The notes under the pieces: generated by a model
What the model was told of the DNA's origin: nothing
Seen by the model: the letters and a program-made list of their open reading frames with translations, nothing else
Databases searched by the model: none
NCBI GenBank assembly: GCA_903813345.2
Contig: CAIIXF020000004.1
Span: 4,299,525-4,359,524 of the forward strand
Direction of reading: 5' to 3'
From: Owenia fusiformis
Lineage: Eukaryota > Annelida > Polychaeta > Sabellida > Oweniidae
DNA length: 60,000 nucleotides
Part shown: in pieces, positions 22,675-34,000 of the stretch
Numbering within the stretch: the stretch's first letter is position 1
Layout of the letters: each line of letters opens with the position of its first letter
Translations under genes and position numbers: made by a program

Positions 22675-23400
22675 ATAAATGAGCTAGATTGCCTAAAATG
22701 TGAAGTTATTAAATGAGCTAGATTGCCAAAAATGTGAAGTTAGCAAATGAGCAGTGATTGACTAGAATGTGAAGTTATTAAATGAGCAGTGATTGACTAA
22801 AATGTGAAGTTATTAAATGAGCTAGATTACCTAAAATATGAAGTTATTAAATGAGCTAGATTGCCCGAAATGTGAAGTTATTAAATGAGCAGTGATTGAC
22901 TAAAATGTGAAGTTATTAAATGAGCTAGATTGCCTAAAATGTGAAGTTATTAAATGAGCTAGATTGCCCGAAATGTGAAGTTATTAAATGAGCAGTGATT
23001 GACTAAAATGTGAAGTTATAAAATGAGCTAGATTGCCCGAAATGTGAAGTTATTAAATGAGCAGTGATTGACTAAAATGTGATGTTATTAAATGAGCTAG
23101 ATTGCCTAAAATGTGAAGTTATTAAATGAGCTAGATTGCCCGAAATGTGAAGTTATTAAATGAGCAGTGATTGACTAAAATGTGAAGTTATTAAATGAGC
23201 TAGATTGCCTAAAATGTGAAGTTATTAAATGAGCTAGATTGCCCGAAATGTGAAGTTATTAAATGAGCAGTGATTGACTAAAATGTGAAGTTATAAAATG
23301 AGCTAGATTGCCCGAAATGTGAAGTTATTAAATGACCAGTGATTGACTAAAATGTGATGTTATTAAATGAGCTAGATTGCCTAAAGTATGAAGTTAATAA
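22675..23400. repeat. 34/35-bp tandem array with three-unit higher order
   Basis: About 21 units. Type A is attaaatgagctagattgcc(t/c)(a/g)aaatgtgaagtt (34 bp), and type B has agcagtgattgactaa (35 bp). They recur mainly as A(cctaaa), A(cccgaaa), B, a period of ~103 bp. Confidence 0.93.
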
Positions 23401-23426
23401 ATTAGCAGTAATGGACTGAAATTAAA

Positions 23427-24198
23427 TTTACATTCCCATCCATAAGTTTGCAACCTTTGCTCCCCATTGAACTACGTGTTAAAGCCTCTTTACGTTCGAA
23501 TTTTTTATTCACTTAACCTGCGATGAAATAATTTATTATATTGATGGTAACGTAGCTTTCCAATACCTTCAAATTTTCCCAATTTTTTTGCTCGATTACA
23601 ATAGGTCGAAAATTGATGATACATTTGATGAATTTTGAAAATCGTCACTCCCATGTAAACCAATGGGAAATGGTGGGTTCGGGGCAAATCAGAAATCCGG
23701 ATATCTATTCAGTAAATGATTCAGCAAAAAATATTTTTATATAGAAAATTGAATTGTCTAACTTTTTTGTACACTAAGTGTTTAGCTTACTTGATGAATA
23801 CTAAAGTTACAGAGCTTCAAAGTCATTTTTGAAAATCTTTTTTCGCCTCCTGTGTTATTTCAATGGGAGAGGTTTTTTGAAAAATAATTTTGTCTTTAAC
23901 GACCTATAACTTTGCTGATCCTGAAGAAAGATATCAATTTTTTGTTAAATAAAGTTAGCAAATACAATTGCCTACCTAACTCAGAATGAGAATGAGAATG
24001 TCGATTTTCAAAATTTCATCAAATTTATCGTCAATCTTCGACCTATTGTAATTGAGGAAAAAATTGAGAAAATTTGGAGGTATTGGAAATAAAGTCAAAT
24101 TACGTTTCAATCAATAGTATAAGTATTTTCATCGCAAGTAAAGAGGCTTTAACACGTAGTTCAATGGGGGTTGCCAAACTTATGGAGGGGAGTGTAAA
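23427..24198. mobile_element. Foldback element with tttacactcccctccataag ends
   Basis: Inverted arms of about 220 bp (23427-23650 and 23985-24198) share cattgaactacgtgttaaag and tacaataggtcga, with ~330 bp of unique DNA between them. No transposase. Confidence 0.8.
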
Positions 24199-24512
24199 TA
24201 CTAATTTAAATTAGTATTTGCACTATTAGTGCAATAATGGGATTTCCTGGCCAGCTCTAACACTTTTGTCTGATTTAAACGTTTTTCAGACCTCTACAAA
24301 AGTATTCACATTTCTAAAGTTAACTACTTCAACTATATTCACATTATATATATTTTACAGATATTATAATTATGTCGTTATCAGGCACCCTATGATAGTA
24401 TACGACAATTATATTTTCCATCGCCTCTTTCAATCACGTCGATACCAGGTTTCAATCAATATAGCCTATCCTCTACTTTGATCACCTAGCTCAGGAATTC
24501 CTCATATTTCAC

Positions 24513-24677
24513 CAGGCCCGTAGCTAGCCAGAAAGGGGGGGGGGGGGCGCTCCCTCCCCCTGGCCAGAAATTCTTGCAAACTCATGCAGTTTTTTCAACA
24601 TTCTGAGCACTTTTGGCAAAAAGCTCCCTCCTTGGTAAGGTAAAACCTCCCGCCGGTAGATCCTGGCTACGGGCCTG
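24513..24677. mobile_element. hAT-like MITE, CAGGCCCGTAGC termini, copy 1
   Basis: Ends CAGGCCCGTAGC and GCTACGGGCCTG; ttcac lies on both flanks. It contains a 13-G run and 'catgcagttttt..caacattctgagcactttt', shared with copies at 27893-28069, 35233-35431 and 46895-47026. Confidence 0.8.
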
Positions 24678-24714
24678 TTCACCAACCATTACAGTAGTTT
24701 CATGTTTCACTGCT

Positions 24715-25740
24715 TTAAACGACAGGCGTTGAATGAGCCGCCTCCGCCGCCGCCGAATTGAATTTTCTCTTTCTTTTCTGAGGCGATCTACTTATAAGGG
24801 GTTCATTGGGGAGTCTTTTACTGGCGTAGTCTATACTGACATGATTGCTCACGTCAATACAGTTTCTGTTTCCTCGGAAAATGTTGATCTTGTAATTCCC
24901 ACGATTCAAGAAAGTCTGTAATTGTGAAACACTCCTATGTCGCACGCTACTGCCACTTTCCTTGTTTTCCCCGTAATAAGCGAATGCCTCAACACGACCC
25001 TTCAAGTCACAACATGCGGCGGTCCAGAAATACCTTGGTACGGTAACATTTCCTTTGCCTATATGACCTATTTCACCTTGCGTGCCCACAACAACGTACA
25101 TTTCGCCACCGTTTGCCAAACATTTGTCCTTAGCATACTTCTTGAGGCGCTGCTCTCCTTTCGGGTACCATATATGTTTATTAAAGGACGGATACTGAGG
25201 AGCGGCGTTTGTATACAAATTGGTAACGCTTGCTTCTTTAGCGGGAGGCTGGAAACTAAACGCGATGAGGTGACCCTTATTAAAACCAGACCCTGTATAG
25301 TCGGCATTGCTCGCTTGGCTGTCTTTAGGCTCCAGGCTTTCATCTTGCTTAAAATAAGTACTCCTTCTTGCGTTTGTATTAATTCGTGTTATTCTGAATG
25401 CACTCCAGTCTGGTATCTTTCTTATCACATCATGTTGTGCTGCAAAACCGAACAACAACTGTCCCTCCTGTATGATGTGACAAATCGAGCGTTTATTACT
25501 GGTGGTACCAGTCAGAGATGGTTCGACATTGTTGATGAAGAAACGGTTGCATCCTATATTCCTAGTGACAGACGAACTTCGACGATCTTCATCTTCGAGA
25601 CTGTAAAGCTCAAGAGCACACTTCACTATGTCTTTCTTACATTCGGAAAAGAAAGTGGCTTTGTGCTGATGCACAACGCAGATTAATACACATACTATCA
25701 AGATCAAATGCATAACGCGAGTCTTTGACACTGAAGACAT
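24715..25740 (-). CDS. Secreted DNA/RNA non-specific endonuclease (NUC1/ENDOD1-like)
   Basis: 341 aa from the ATG at 25740. Thirteen upstream codons are open but start with GTG, and a possible acceptor (cacttttccag) sits just before 25754, so a 5' UTR intron is possible. A hydrophobic signal peptide (LILIVCVLICVV) is followed by a ~280-aa ββα-metal nuclease domain. The family's DRGH motif appears as NKGH, in DYTGSGFNKGHL, so the catalytic His is kept but Asp and Arg are replaced by Asn and Lys. The metal-site block NAAPQYPSFNKHIW is intact. Members degrade DNA and RNA extracellularly or in lysosome-like compartments. The tail is basic (PQKRKRKF) and then Ala-rich. Complete, single coding exon. 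Activity is likely but not certain given the NKGH change. Confidence 0.85.
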   Translation of the reverse strand: MSSVSKTRVMHLILIVCVLICVVHQHKATFFSECKKDIVKCALELYSLEDEDRRSSSVTRNIGCNRFFINNVEPSLTGTTSNKRSICHIIQEGQLLFGFAAQHDVIRKIPDWSAFRITRINTNARRSTYFKQDESLEPKDSQASNADYTGSGFNKGHLIAFSFQPPAKEASVTNLYTNAAPQYPSFNKHIWYPKGEQRLKKYAKDKCLANGGEMYVVVGTQGEIGHIGKGNVTVPRYFWTAACCDLKGRVEAFAYYGENKESGSSVRHRSVSQLQTFLNRGNYKINIFRGNRNCIDVSNHVSIDYASKRLPNEPLISRSPQKRKRKFNSAAAEAAHSTPVV

Positions 25741-26398
25741 CTTGTTTCGTATAACTGGAAAAGTGTCAAAACGAAACACAATGTGTTATTTTGTGTTTTA
25801 CTTCTGTATCTAGAGCAATCTAATCGCCAATTATAGTTTCTTCAAAAGTGACTCTAGTCCTTATGTTAAGAGCTTCCTTAATGTGTGAAACATAGGAACA
25901 GACTACTTGTGTTTTGTCTGAGTCGATCTACACCAATATACACTAATAAAAAGCACATCCAAGCCTTCCTTGTATGAATGTAATTTAAATAACGGCAACG
26001 TTTTCGAAGCTCTCAAAATGTACGGATTGAAACTTGAAACAAGGAAAAGCAGAACTAAACTGCGATTTTAAACAATGGTGTGTTAATGAATTAGACGTTT
26101 AGCTAAGGAATATTGAAATAAATGGGAACGGTTTCCGTTGAATTAACGTTACACAAAAGAGATCCTCATTTGTACGTCAAATATGCAATCGCTTGTACAG
26201 TTTGGTAGTAATCACATATTTGTTAAATGTGATTATCCCGTACTAAACTAAAAATTCGGAAATATTTGGTTTCAAATTCACCATTCATGACAGATTTCGC
26301 ATTTTCAAATTAACACTAGCGGATATAGACAACAATCTTGTAGATGTAAATGGTGAACTGTTCTCCTTCATCATCCACCAGAGTCATGTTTGAATTGC
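25741..26398. other. Upstream region of the endonuclease gene
   Basis: No gene seen. The sequence is AT-rich without a convincing TATA box at a standard distance. Confidence 0.4.
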
Positions 26399-26573
26399 AA
26401 TAAAGAATCATGTATCATTCTATATTGAAAATATAAACGCATTTGTGTATGTACTAACCCAATTCTGATAATGCACTCAGTACAGGCTTCGCCTTCGTGC
26501 ATTATGTGTATGGTTTAGTACATACACTCATGCTTTTATATTTCCAATATAAAATGATGCATGGTTCTTTATT
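26399..26573. mobile_element. Hairpin MITE with gcttcgccttcg centre
   Basis: Arms aataaagaatcatg...gtatgtactaa and the complement around a CG-rich centre with gcactcag...cgtgcattatg. About 175 bp. Confidence 0.75.
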
Positions 26574-26924
26574 TGTTAAAATACATGGTAATTGAATACC
26601 AGTAATGCATTACATACTCTGAAATCAGACCTTGGAATTAGACCTTCGCTCTGTTTGTCAGAATGCACCCAATGATGTTTTTTAAATTTCGAAATTTCCT
26701 TGGGGAGAATTACCCTAGACGCCCCTATTCTCGCTCACTCACGCGGTTCGCTTCACTCACAGCCATTATCAAGCAACCCCCTAACACAAGATCCTGGATC
26801 CGCGACTGTAAAAGGACATATGTCGGTCGTATCTGACAATTTTCGAAAATATAAGTCATATGCAGGCTTGTGATGGGTGGGATTATTGTATTCAGTAGTA
26901 AGTTTTTAAATACACTCTCCTCTT

Positions 26925-27714
26925 AAAAGGACAAGACTCGGTTTGGAGAACAGTCTCCTGGGCTAATAATTTTTTTATGGAAAATATAGAAATATCACCC
27001 AAATTAAATTATGGATATTCAGAAGAGGACATTAAAAATCTACAAGATGTAAAAATAGATATTTATAGGATATCCTATGATTTTGAAGAATATCATTTTT
27101 ATCTACGAGGTGATATTGATATCTGCACGAGAGAGCAAAGCGAATGTGTGCATATATCAATATCACCAAGTAGATTAAAATGATATTCTGAAAAAAAATC
27201 ATAGGATGTTCTTATTATCTTACACTTACAAGGAGTGTACTAAATGTGCAATATCATTGAAAAATGAACTTCATGCCAACTTGAGTCAATTAGCCGGGAA
27301 ATCAACAAGCGGAGTATATCGTCACAATATCCTCCGCATATTGAGTTTTCAAGATATCCTCCGCATATTGGTTTTTCCGGAGTATATCGTGGCGATATCC
27401 TCCGGTCCTTTTTAATGTTATAATAAATTTACCACACTAAGTGTAGGATAATTTAAAATATCACGATTGTCCGAAGCAGGGATAACGGAGACCGATTCAA
27501 TAAAAAACAAGTCTCGATTTGGAGAAAGAAGTTCATCAGTGTACTGCACTAATAATTTACTTATGAAAAATCAATAAATATCACCCAAGTTAAATAACTA
27601 TTCAAAAGAAGACATTCAAATCTATATTATGTAAAAAATCAAATTTGTCCGAAGCAGGGGTAATGCTCAATTAGAGTGACGAACTTCGTTCTCCAAACCG
27701 AGACTAGTCCTTTG
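26925..27714. mobile_element. TIR element, ctcggtttggagaac termini
   Basis: Left aaggacaagactcggtttgg (26927-26946) and the inverse at 27689-27714 define a ~790-bp element. It holds the second copy of the 'gatatctgcac' palindrome (about 27065-27212) and internal repeats of aatatcaccc..ttaaat. No transposase. Confidence 0.65.
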
Positions 27715-27892
27715 GTAACAGGAAGTCCCTTTTTAACTATTCATTAAATCCTGAATAAATTCATATGTATGTTGATGATTCAATGTGATGTAGAAATTAT
27801 TTCGTAATTTTTGAACAATTGTAATTAAGAAACGGAATCAAGATCTAGACGAAGCAGGGTTTTATATGCTAAACAATAAAAAAAATTCAGCA

Positions 27893-27930
<38 letters not shown>

Positions 27931-28069
27931 GGGAGGTTCGATGGCCAAAAAGTCTTTCAAAATCATGCAGTTTTTCACCATTCTGAGCACTTTTTATGCG
28001 GTTTTGGCCATTTTGGACCAAAATTGTCATAAGTTAACCCCCCTGGAATTTTTCCTGGCCACGGGCCTG
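27893..28069. mobile_element. hAT-like MITE copy 2 with a 37-G homopolymer
   Basis: A run of 37 G (27893-27929), then gtctttcaaaatcatgcag and the family's 'ctgagcactttt', ending ggccacgggcctg at 28069. The left terminus is missing. The 61-bp satellite starts exactly at its right end. Confidence 0.75.
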
Positions 28070-30009
28070 GAGTGTATGTGAAGGATGATGTGTCATAGGT
28101 TGAAACGAAAATGAAATAACTTATGGAGGAGAGTGTATGTGAAGGATGATGTGTCATAGGTTGAAACGAAAATGAAATAACTTATGGAGGAGAGTGTATG
28201 TGAAGGATGATGTGTCATAGGTTGAAACGAAAATGAAATAACTTATGGAGGAGAATGTATGTGGAGGATGATGTGTCATAGGTTGAAACGAAAATGAAAT
28301 AACTTATGGAGGAGAGTGTATGTGAAGGATGATGTGTCATAGGTTGAAACGAAAATGAAATAACTTATGGAGGAGAGTGTATGTGAAGGATGGTGTGTCA
28401 TAGGTTGAAACGAAAATGAAATAACTTATGGAGGAGAGTGTATGTGAAGGATGGTGTGTCATAGGTTAAAACGAAAATGAAATAACTTATGGAGGAGAGT
28501 GTATGTGAAGGATGATGTGTCATAGGTTGAAACGAAAATGAAATAACTTATGGAGGAGAGTGTATGTGAAGGATGATGTGTCATAGGTTGAAACGAAAAT
28601 GAAATAACTTATGGAGGAGAGTGTATGTGAAGGATGATGTGTCATAGGTTGAAACGAAAATGAAATAACTTATGGAGGAGAGTGTATGTGAAGGATGATG
28701 TGTCATAGGTTGAAACGAAAATGAAATAACTTATGGAGGAGAGTGTATGTGAAGGATGATGTGTCATAGGTTTAAACAAAAATGAAATAACTTATGGAGG
28801 AGAGTGTATGTGAAGGATGATGTGTCATAGGTTGAAACGAAAATGAAATAACTTATGGAGGAGAGTGTATGTGAAGGATGATGTGTCATAGGTTGAAACG
28901 AAAATGAAATAACTTATGGAGGAGAGTGTATGTGAAGGATGATGTGTCATAGGTTGAAACGAAAATGAAATAACTTATGGAGGAGAGTGTATGTGAAGGA
29001 TGATGTGGCATAGTTTGAAACGAAAATGAAATAACTTATGGAGGAGAGTGTATGTGAAGGATGATGTGTCATAGGTTGAAACGAAAATGAAATAACTTAT
29101 GGAGGAGAGTGTATGTGAAGGATGATGTGTCATAGGTTGAAACGAAAATGAAATAACTTATGGAGGAGAGTGTATGTGAAGGATGATGTGTCATAGGTTG
29201 TAACGAAAATGAAATAACTTATGGAGGAGAATGTATGTGGAGGATGATGTGTCATAGGTTGAAACGAAAATGAAATAACTTATGGAGGAGAGTGTATGTG
29301 AAGGATGATGTGTCATAGGTTGAAACGAAAATGAAATAACTTATGGAGGAGAGTGTATGTGAAGGATGATGTGTCATGGGTTGAAACGAAAATGAAATAA
29401 CTTATGGAGGAGAGTGTATGTGAAGGATGATGTGTCATAGGTTGTAACGAAAATGAAATAACTTATGGAGGAGAGTGTATGTGAAGGATGATGTGTCATA
29501 GGTTGAAACGAAAATGAAATAACTTATGGAGGAGAGTGTATGTGAAGGATGATGTGTCATAGGTTGAAACGAAAATGAAATAACTTATGGAGGAGAGTGT
29601 ATGTGAAGGATGGTGTGTCATAGGTTGAAACGAAAATGAAATAACTTATGGAGGAGAGTGTATGTGAAGGATGATGTGTCATAGGTTGTAACGAAAATGA
29701 AATAACTTATGGAGGAGAGTGTATGTGAAGGATGATGTGTCATAGGTTGAAACGAAAATGAAATAACTTATGGAGGAGAGTGTATGTGAAGGATGATGTG
29801 TCATAGGTTGAAACGAAAATGAAATAACTTATGGAGGAGAGTGTATGTGAAGGATGATGTGTCATAGGTTGAAACGAAAATGAAATAACTTATGGAGGAG
29901 AGTGTATGTGAAGGATGATGTGTCATAGGTTGAAACGAAAATGAAATAACTTATGGAGGAGAGTGTATGTGAAGGATGGTGTGTCATAGGTTGAAACGAA
30001 AATGAAATC
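28069..30009. repeat. 61-bp satellite, about 32 units
   Basis: Unit cttatggaggagagtgtatg + tgaaggatgatgtgtcatag + gttgaaacgaaaatgaaataa. Strict 61-bp register and very low divergence indicate recent expansion or homogenisation. A diverged unit lies just outside at about 30118-30160. Confidence 0.96.
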
Positions 30010-30889
30010 AAAATAATATCTCCATTTAAAACATACAAGGAAGTAACTGCATATCCATTTTAACTTTCAGTTTTCATATAACATAAAATCACTTCCGGGA
30101 TGCAGAGGTTTCTTTGAAAATATGTCTAGGGTGATGAGTCAGAGGTTGAAAGAAAGTAAAAAAGCAAATATTAAAACTAACAAGGAATTCATCGCACTAG
30201 AATGGGCCCTTAACTAGTATTTTTCAAATAGCAGTCACTGAAAACACGGGGTTGTGTATTTGTGTCACTCTAATTGCAAATTAAAATTGACTACATTACA
30301 GTCACTCTCAGCTCAAACAGTACCATACACTGCATGACTTTGAAAGAATTTCTTGTCAGGGGGAGCTTCCGCCAGCTCCCCCTCTGGCTACGGGCCTGCA
30401 TATGTAGTCCCTTATTTTAGTGGCGTTTAGGTCCCAAGCTGTGAGGAGCGAATCGAGGAGGGGGGGGGACAGAATCTACTTATTTGATTAGACCAATTCT
30501 TTGTCCCTTATAGAACAAGACACAGAGTGAACAATATCGTACCTTGAAATTGGACAGAAAATTGCAAATGAGTGCGGATAGGTTTTCAGAAAAACTAGTA
30601 AATGTACATGGTGCACGCAAAATATCGTAACATTTTTCAATGTAATTCGTACTTATTTATCATTACACTTCGATCTACAAATTCAATAATTTTCTGTTTA
30701 TTTGTGAAAATTACCCATGAAGAATTCCTGCTGGACTGCAATACTATTTAATAAAAAGTAATAAGAAATTCAAATCGTATTTTACAGTTATGAAATGGCA
30801 ATAATCTCAGGAAGAGAGTATGATCTGTTAAACGACCGTTTCTACATTTAGGAATGCCTGCAACTGCTCTGGACGGAAAGGATTTTCTT
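30010..30889. other. Spacer and 3' flank of the adhesion GPCR gene
   Basis: Contains a right-end fragment of the hAT-like MITE (about 30356-30398, ending ggctacgggcctg) and a 10-G run at about 30460. On the minus strand ATTAAA-type poly(A) signals occur near 30750. No other gene seen. Confidence 0.45.
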
Positions 30890-31047
30890 TTATTTCCAAG
30901 CATCTTTCGATTCTTGTCTTTTATTTATTTGTCGAGATGACGTCATCGATAATTTGCAGACGTCAATGTTCAGATTTATTTCCTCAATATTGTTGTCACT
31001 ATGGAGATGTTGTAACGGCGGATTGCTGCTGTTATTAACACGAGATT
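30890..31047 (-). CDS. aGPCR exon 17: C-terminus
   Basis: Two bases plus 52 codons including TAA, ending ESKDAWK. Fully open from the acceptor aattttcag. No PDZ-type C-terminal motif. Confidence 0.78.
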
Positions 31048-34000
31048 CTGAAAATTAATTTACATTAACATTTAAATACCACAATTAACCCTGAATGAAC
31101 CAATCACGATGCGTATTTACTGTGCATTAATAGCACGAGCATCGTTAAGATATTGCATATATGTAACTTATAGTAGACTCACATGTAACTCAAAAGGTGA
31201 AGCAAAGTCAATTGAAAGTGACCTTGATATAACTTTTTCGGGAAAAGTTTGGCGAGCCACTTTACACTGAAGGAACATGTCTATGAAGCAATGATATATG
31301 AAATTAACTTACTCTGACGCCCGAGTCTAAATGCGGCGACGGCGGCGCTTCCCAAACCCGCCAGCGACTGCCACAAAACAAAATATATAATAACGTATAA
31401 TTCATTGGTGATAAACAATCATGGGCTTTCTCTAACTGAAAGCCCATGAAACAATCAAAAGGAAATTTCTCAAAATAAAATTCCTTCTATTTTGAGCAAA
31501 TTTTAGTATATATAAATTTAACATACATTTACAACTATCGGTGGTATGCATGTTTCAAACAAACAAATTCAGAATTCAGAATGTTGACAATTTCATTAGT
31601 ATTCCTCTAGACACGCTCAGATATTTCCAACACAACATATCTTCTGACCTTGACCCAGTCAGGTCAAACTGTAAAGAAACAAATATTTGGGCGAGGCTAC
31701 TCACAATAAACTTGCCATTTGTTGTTACACTAGCGGATTGCGACGGGTCTGTATCTAGGACGACTGAGGTACTTGTCATGATTGATCTCTGCCGTTTATT
31801 GTATGCTTTCGTAACTTCATCGTTAGAAACGCAGTGAAGTATGAATATAAACACGCCCTAAAAGACATCAGTATGCATAATACTGAGAAAAACATTTATG
31901 TAGTCATAAGAATAAGCATGAGCTTTCAACTAGAAGGGTACGCAACTTCCCATATTTTATACATAAGCATTGACTTGGTTTTCAAAATTGGATAATGTAC
32001 ACATTCCAAGAAAGCAGCGAATACCGCTACAGTAGCCGCCTAGAATTTCCATATTGTCAGTGATTAAGCCAGTTTGTTTGTCATCTGATACTGCAGTAGG
32101 AGTCTTGGGAGAGTGTAGCTTTAACATTGATATGCTACATTTTTTAGTCACTAGTACCCCACACAAGTTTTTGATAACCACTTTAACCCGTGATTTGAAC
32201 ACTCGAGATCTACTATTTGTTATTAAATTTAGCACACATGAACTAGAGGCAATTTCCAACATTGGAAATTTTATTTTTTATTTTACTTCAAAAAAAATAA
32301 AAACACAAGCAACTGAACTTAGGGTGTCATTAATCCTTTTTGACCAATTTGACGTCATTAAATTAAAATTATTAAAGTAAGTCTTTATGGTATATTTGAA
32401 TAGTCTATTAGTAGTCTGTCTATAGACAGCTATCAACAAAGCTTTATTTTGCAAATATACTTGCCCTTGATATCTAGTAAGTTGTCCAGGTCATAAATGT
32501 ACTACAATTTTAACATCATATTCATTGAAACAATGTAACAATGGTAAAACATTGACAACTGTGTAGCATGGCTTTTAATTTAAATAGTAGGCTTATAGGG
32601 GAGAATGTTCAAATCACGGGTCAAAGCCACTATCAAAAACCTGTGTGGGGTACTATGATACTGATCCTACAGTAAACTCACACTCTATGTACAGTATTTG
32701 TAAAATGTCAAAATATGACAGTAAAGTAATGTAAACTCTTTATATTAGCGTAATCTTTCAGAAATAAATCAACAAAATATCATCCTTTTAGATAATCTAA
32801 CAATGATTTTTAACAGTATGCATTCTATTTATTTATAATTTGTCAACAAACTAAGTCAAATATTAAAGATAAATAACATCTCAAAAACTTAAAGAATGAG
32901 AAATGAAATATATTTCCCTGTGTACAGTAACACAGATCTAGTTTCTAGCAAATCCCTAATTCTGCTTTGAGAAGCAACTTCTGCAACTTGCTGGAATATG
33001 AAACCACATTAATGTTTGCGTTGACAGCTTAATGGGCCTAGATAGGGATTTAACATACAGCATAGTTATAATGGTAGCGGTATACGCGTTTCTTGATTTG
33101 TCTTATTTTGTACTTTTTATTGATGGTAATATTTCAAAAAGTATTGGATAAATGTATATGTTTTAATATTATTTTGAATAAAAATCAATTTTCAATATGA
33201 CTCAAGCATAAATATATTCAATATCATGTAAAAGTAAACAAAAAAGACCAAATAAGGATAAGAGGTATCAAGATGTTCTCTTCGAATATTGCCATGTGGG
33301 TAATTATTCAAGAACACATTCCAATGAAAACATAATTTGTAGGAGAATGTTAACTTTCTGTATTGTCATAATTATGATGAATTCCATTTTTTATCAAATT
33401 ATCAACATGAATGATTTTAAGAAATAACTCAAAAATAAAAACATGATTATCTACATACATGTTCATATTTTCCTTGGCTTCTACATAGGTCACATTGATT
33501 TAGATCTGCCATCTTTTCAAATGGAGCGATGTACATTGAGTCTCGTGATAGGTTTAAATTACAATTTCAACCTGATTTATTTAAATTCTACTCGCATATT
33601 TTTTAATCCTGGCTTCCCCCGTGAATACAGACTGAGTTCCTTTGTATAAAGGAGATAAATGCATACGAGGGTACATCCAAAAATCTTCATAAACTCTCTC
33701 TAAAATATGTTTTTGAGATATGTTAATTAATCTCAAATTTTATATAAAGTCAGATTCATAATTCTATTGAGTACTTTGAATTTAAAAATAAGCAATGAAA
33801 GGACCATTGCAACAGTATATGAAAAATAGAAACGTTTAAAGAAGGCCTTACTTTTATATATTTTAGTTTGTTTTGTAGTTTGGCTATCATATGTGTGGCC
33901 TATTATGTTTTGATGCTTCTCTGCCATGTTATTTTCGAAAAAATTCACATGGCTGAAATTCCAAAAGGCCACAGCTTGGCTGCACATTATATATAACTAT

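Noticed and set aside
24937-25686. 249-aa + strand open frame
   Set aside because: Antisense shadow of the endonuclease, with no recognisable domain.
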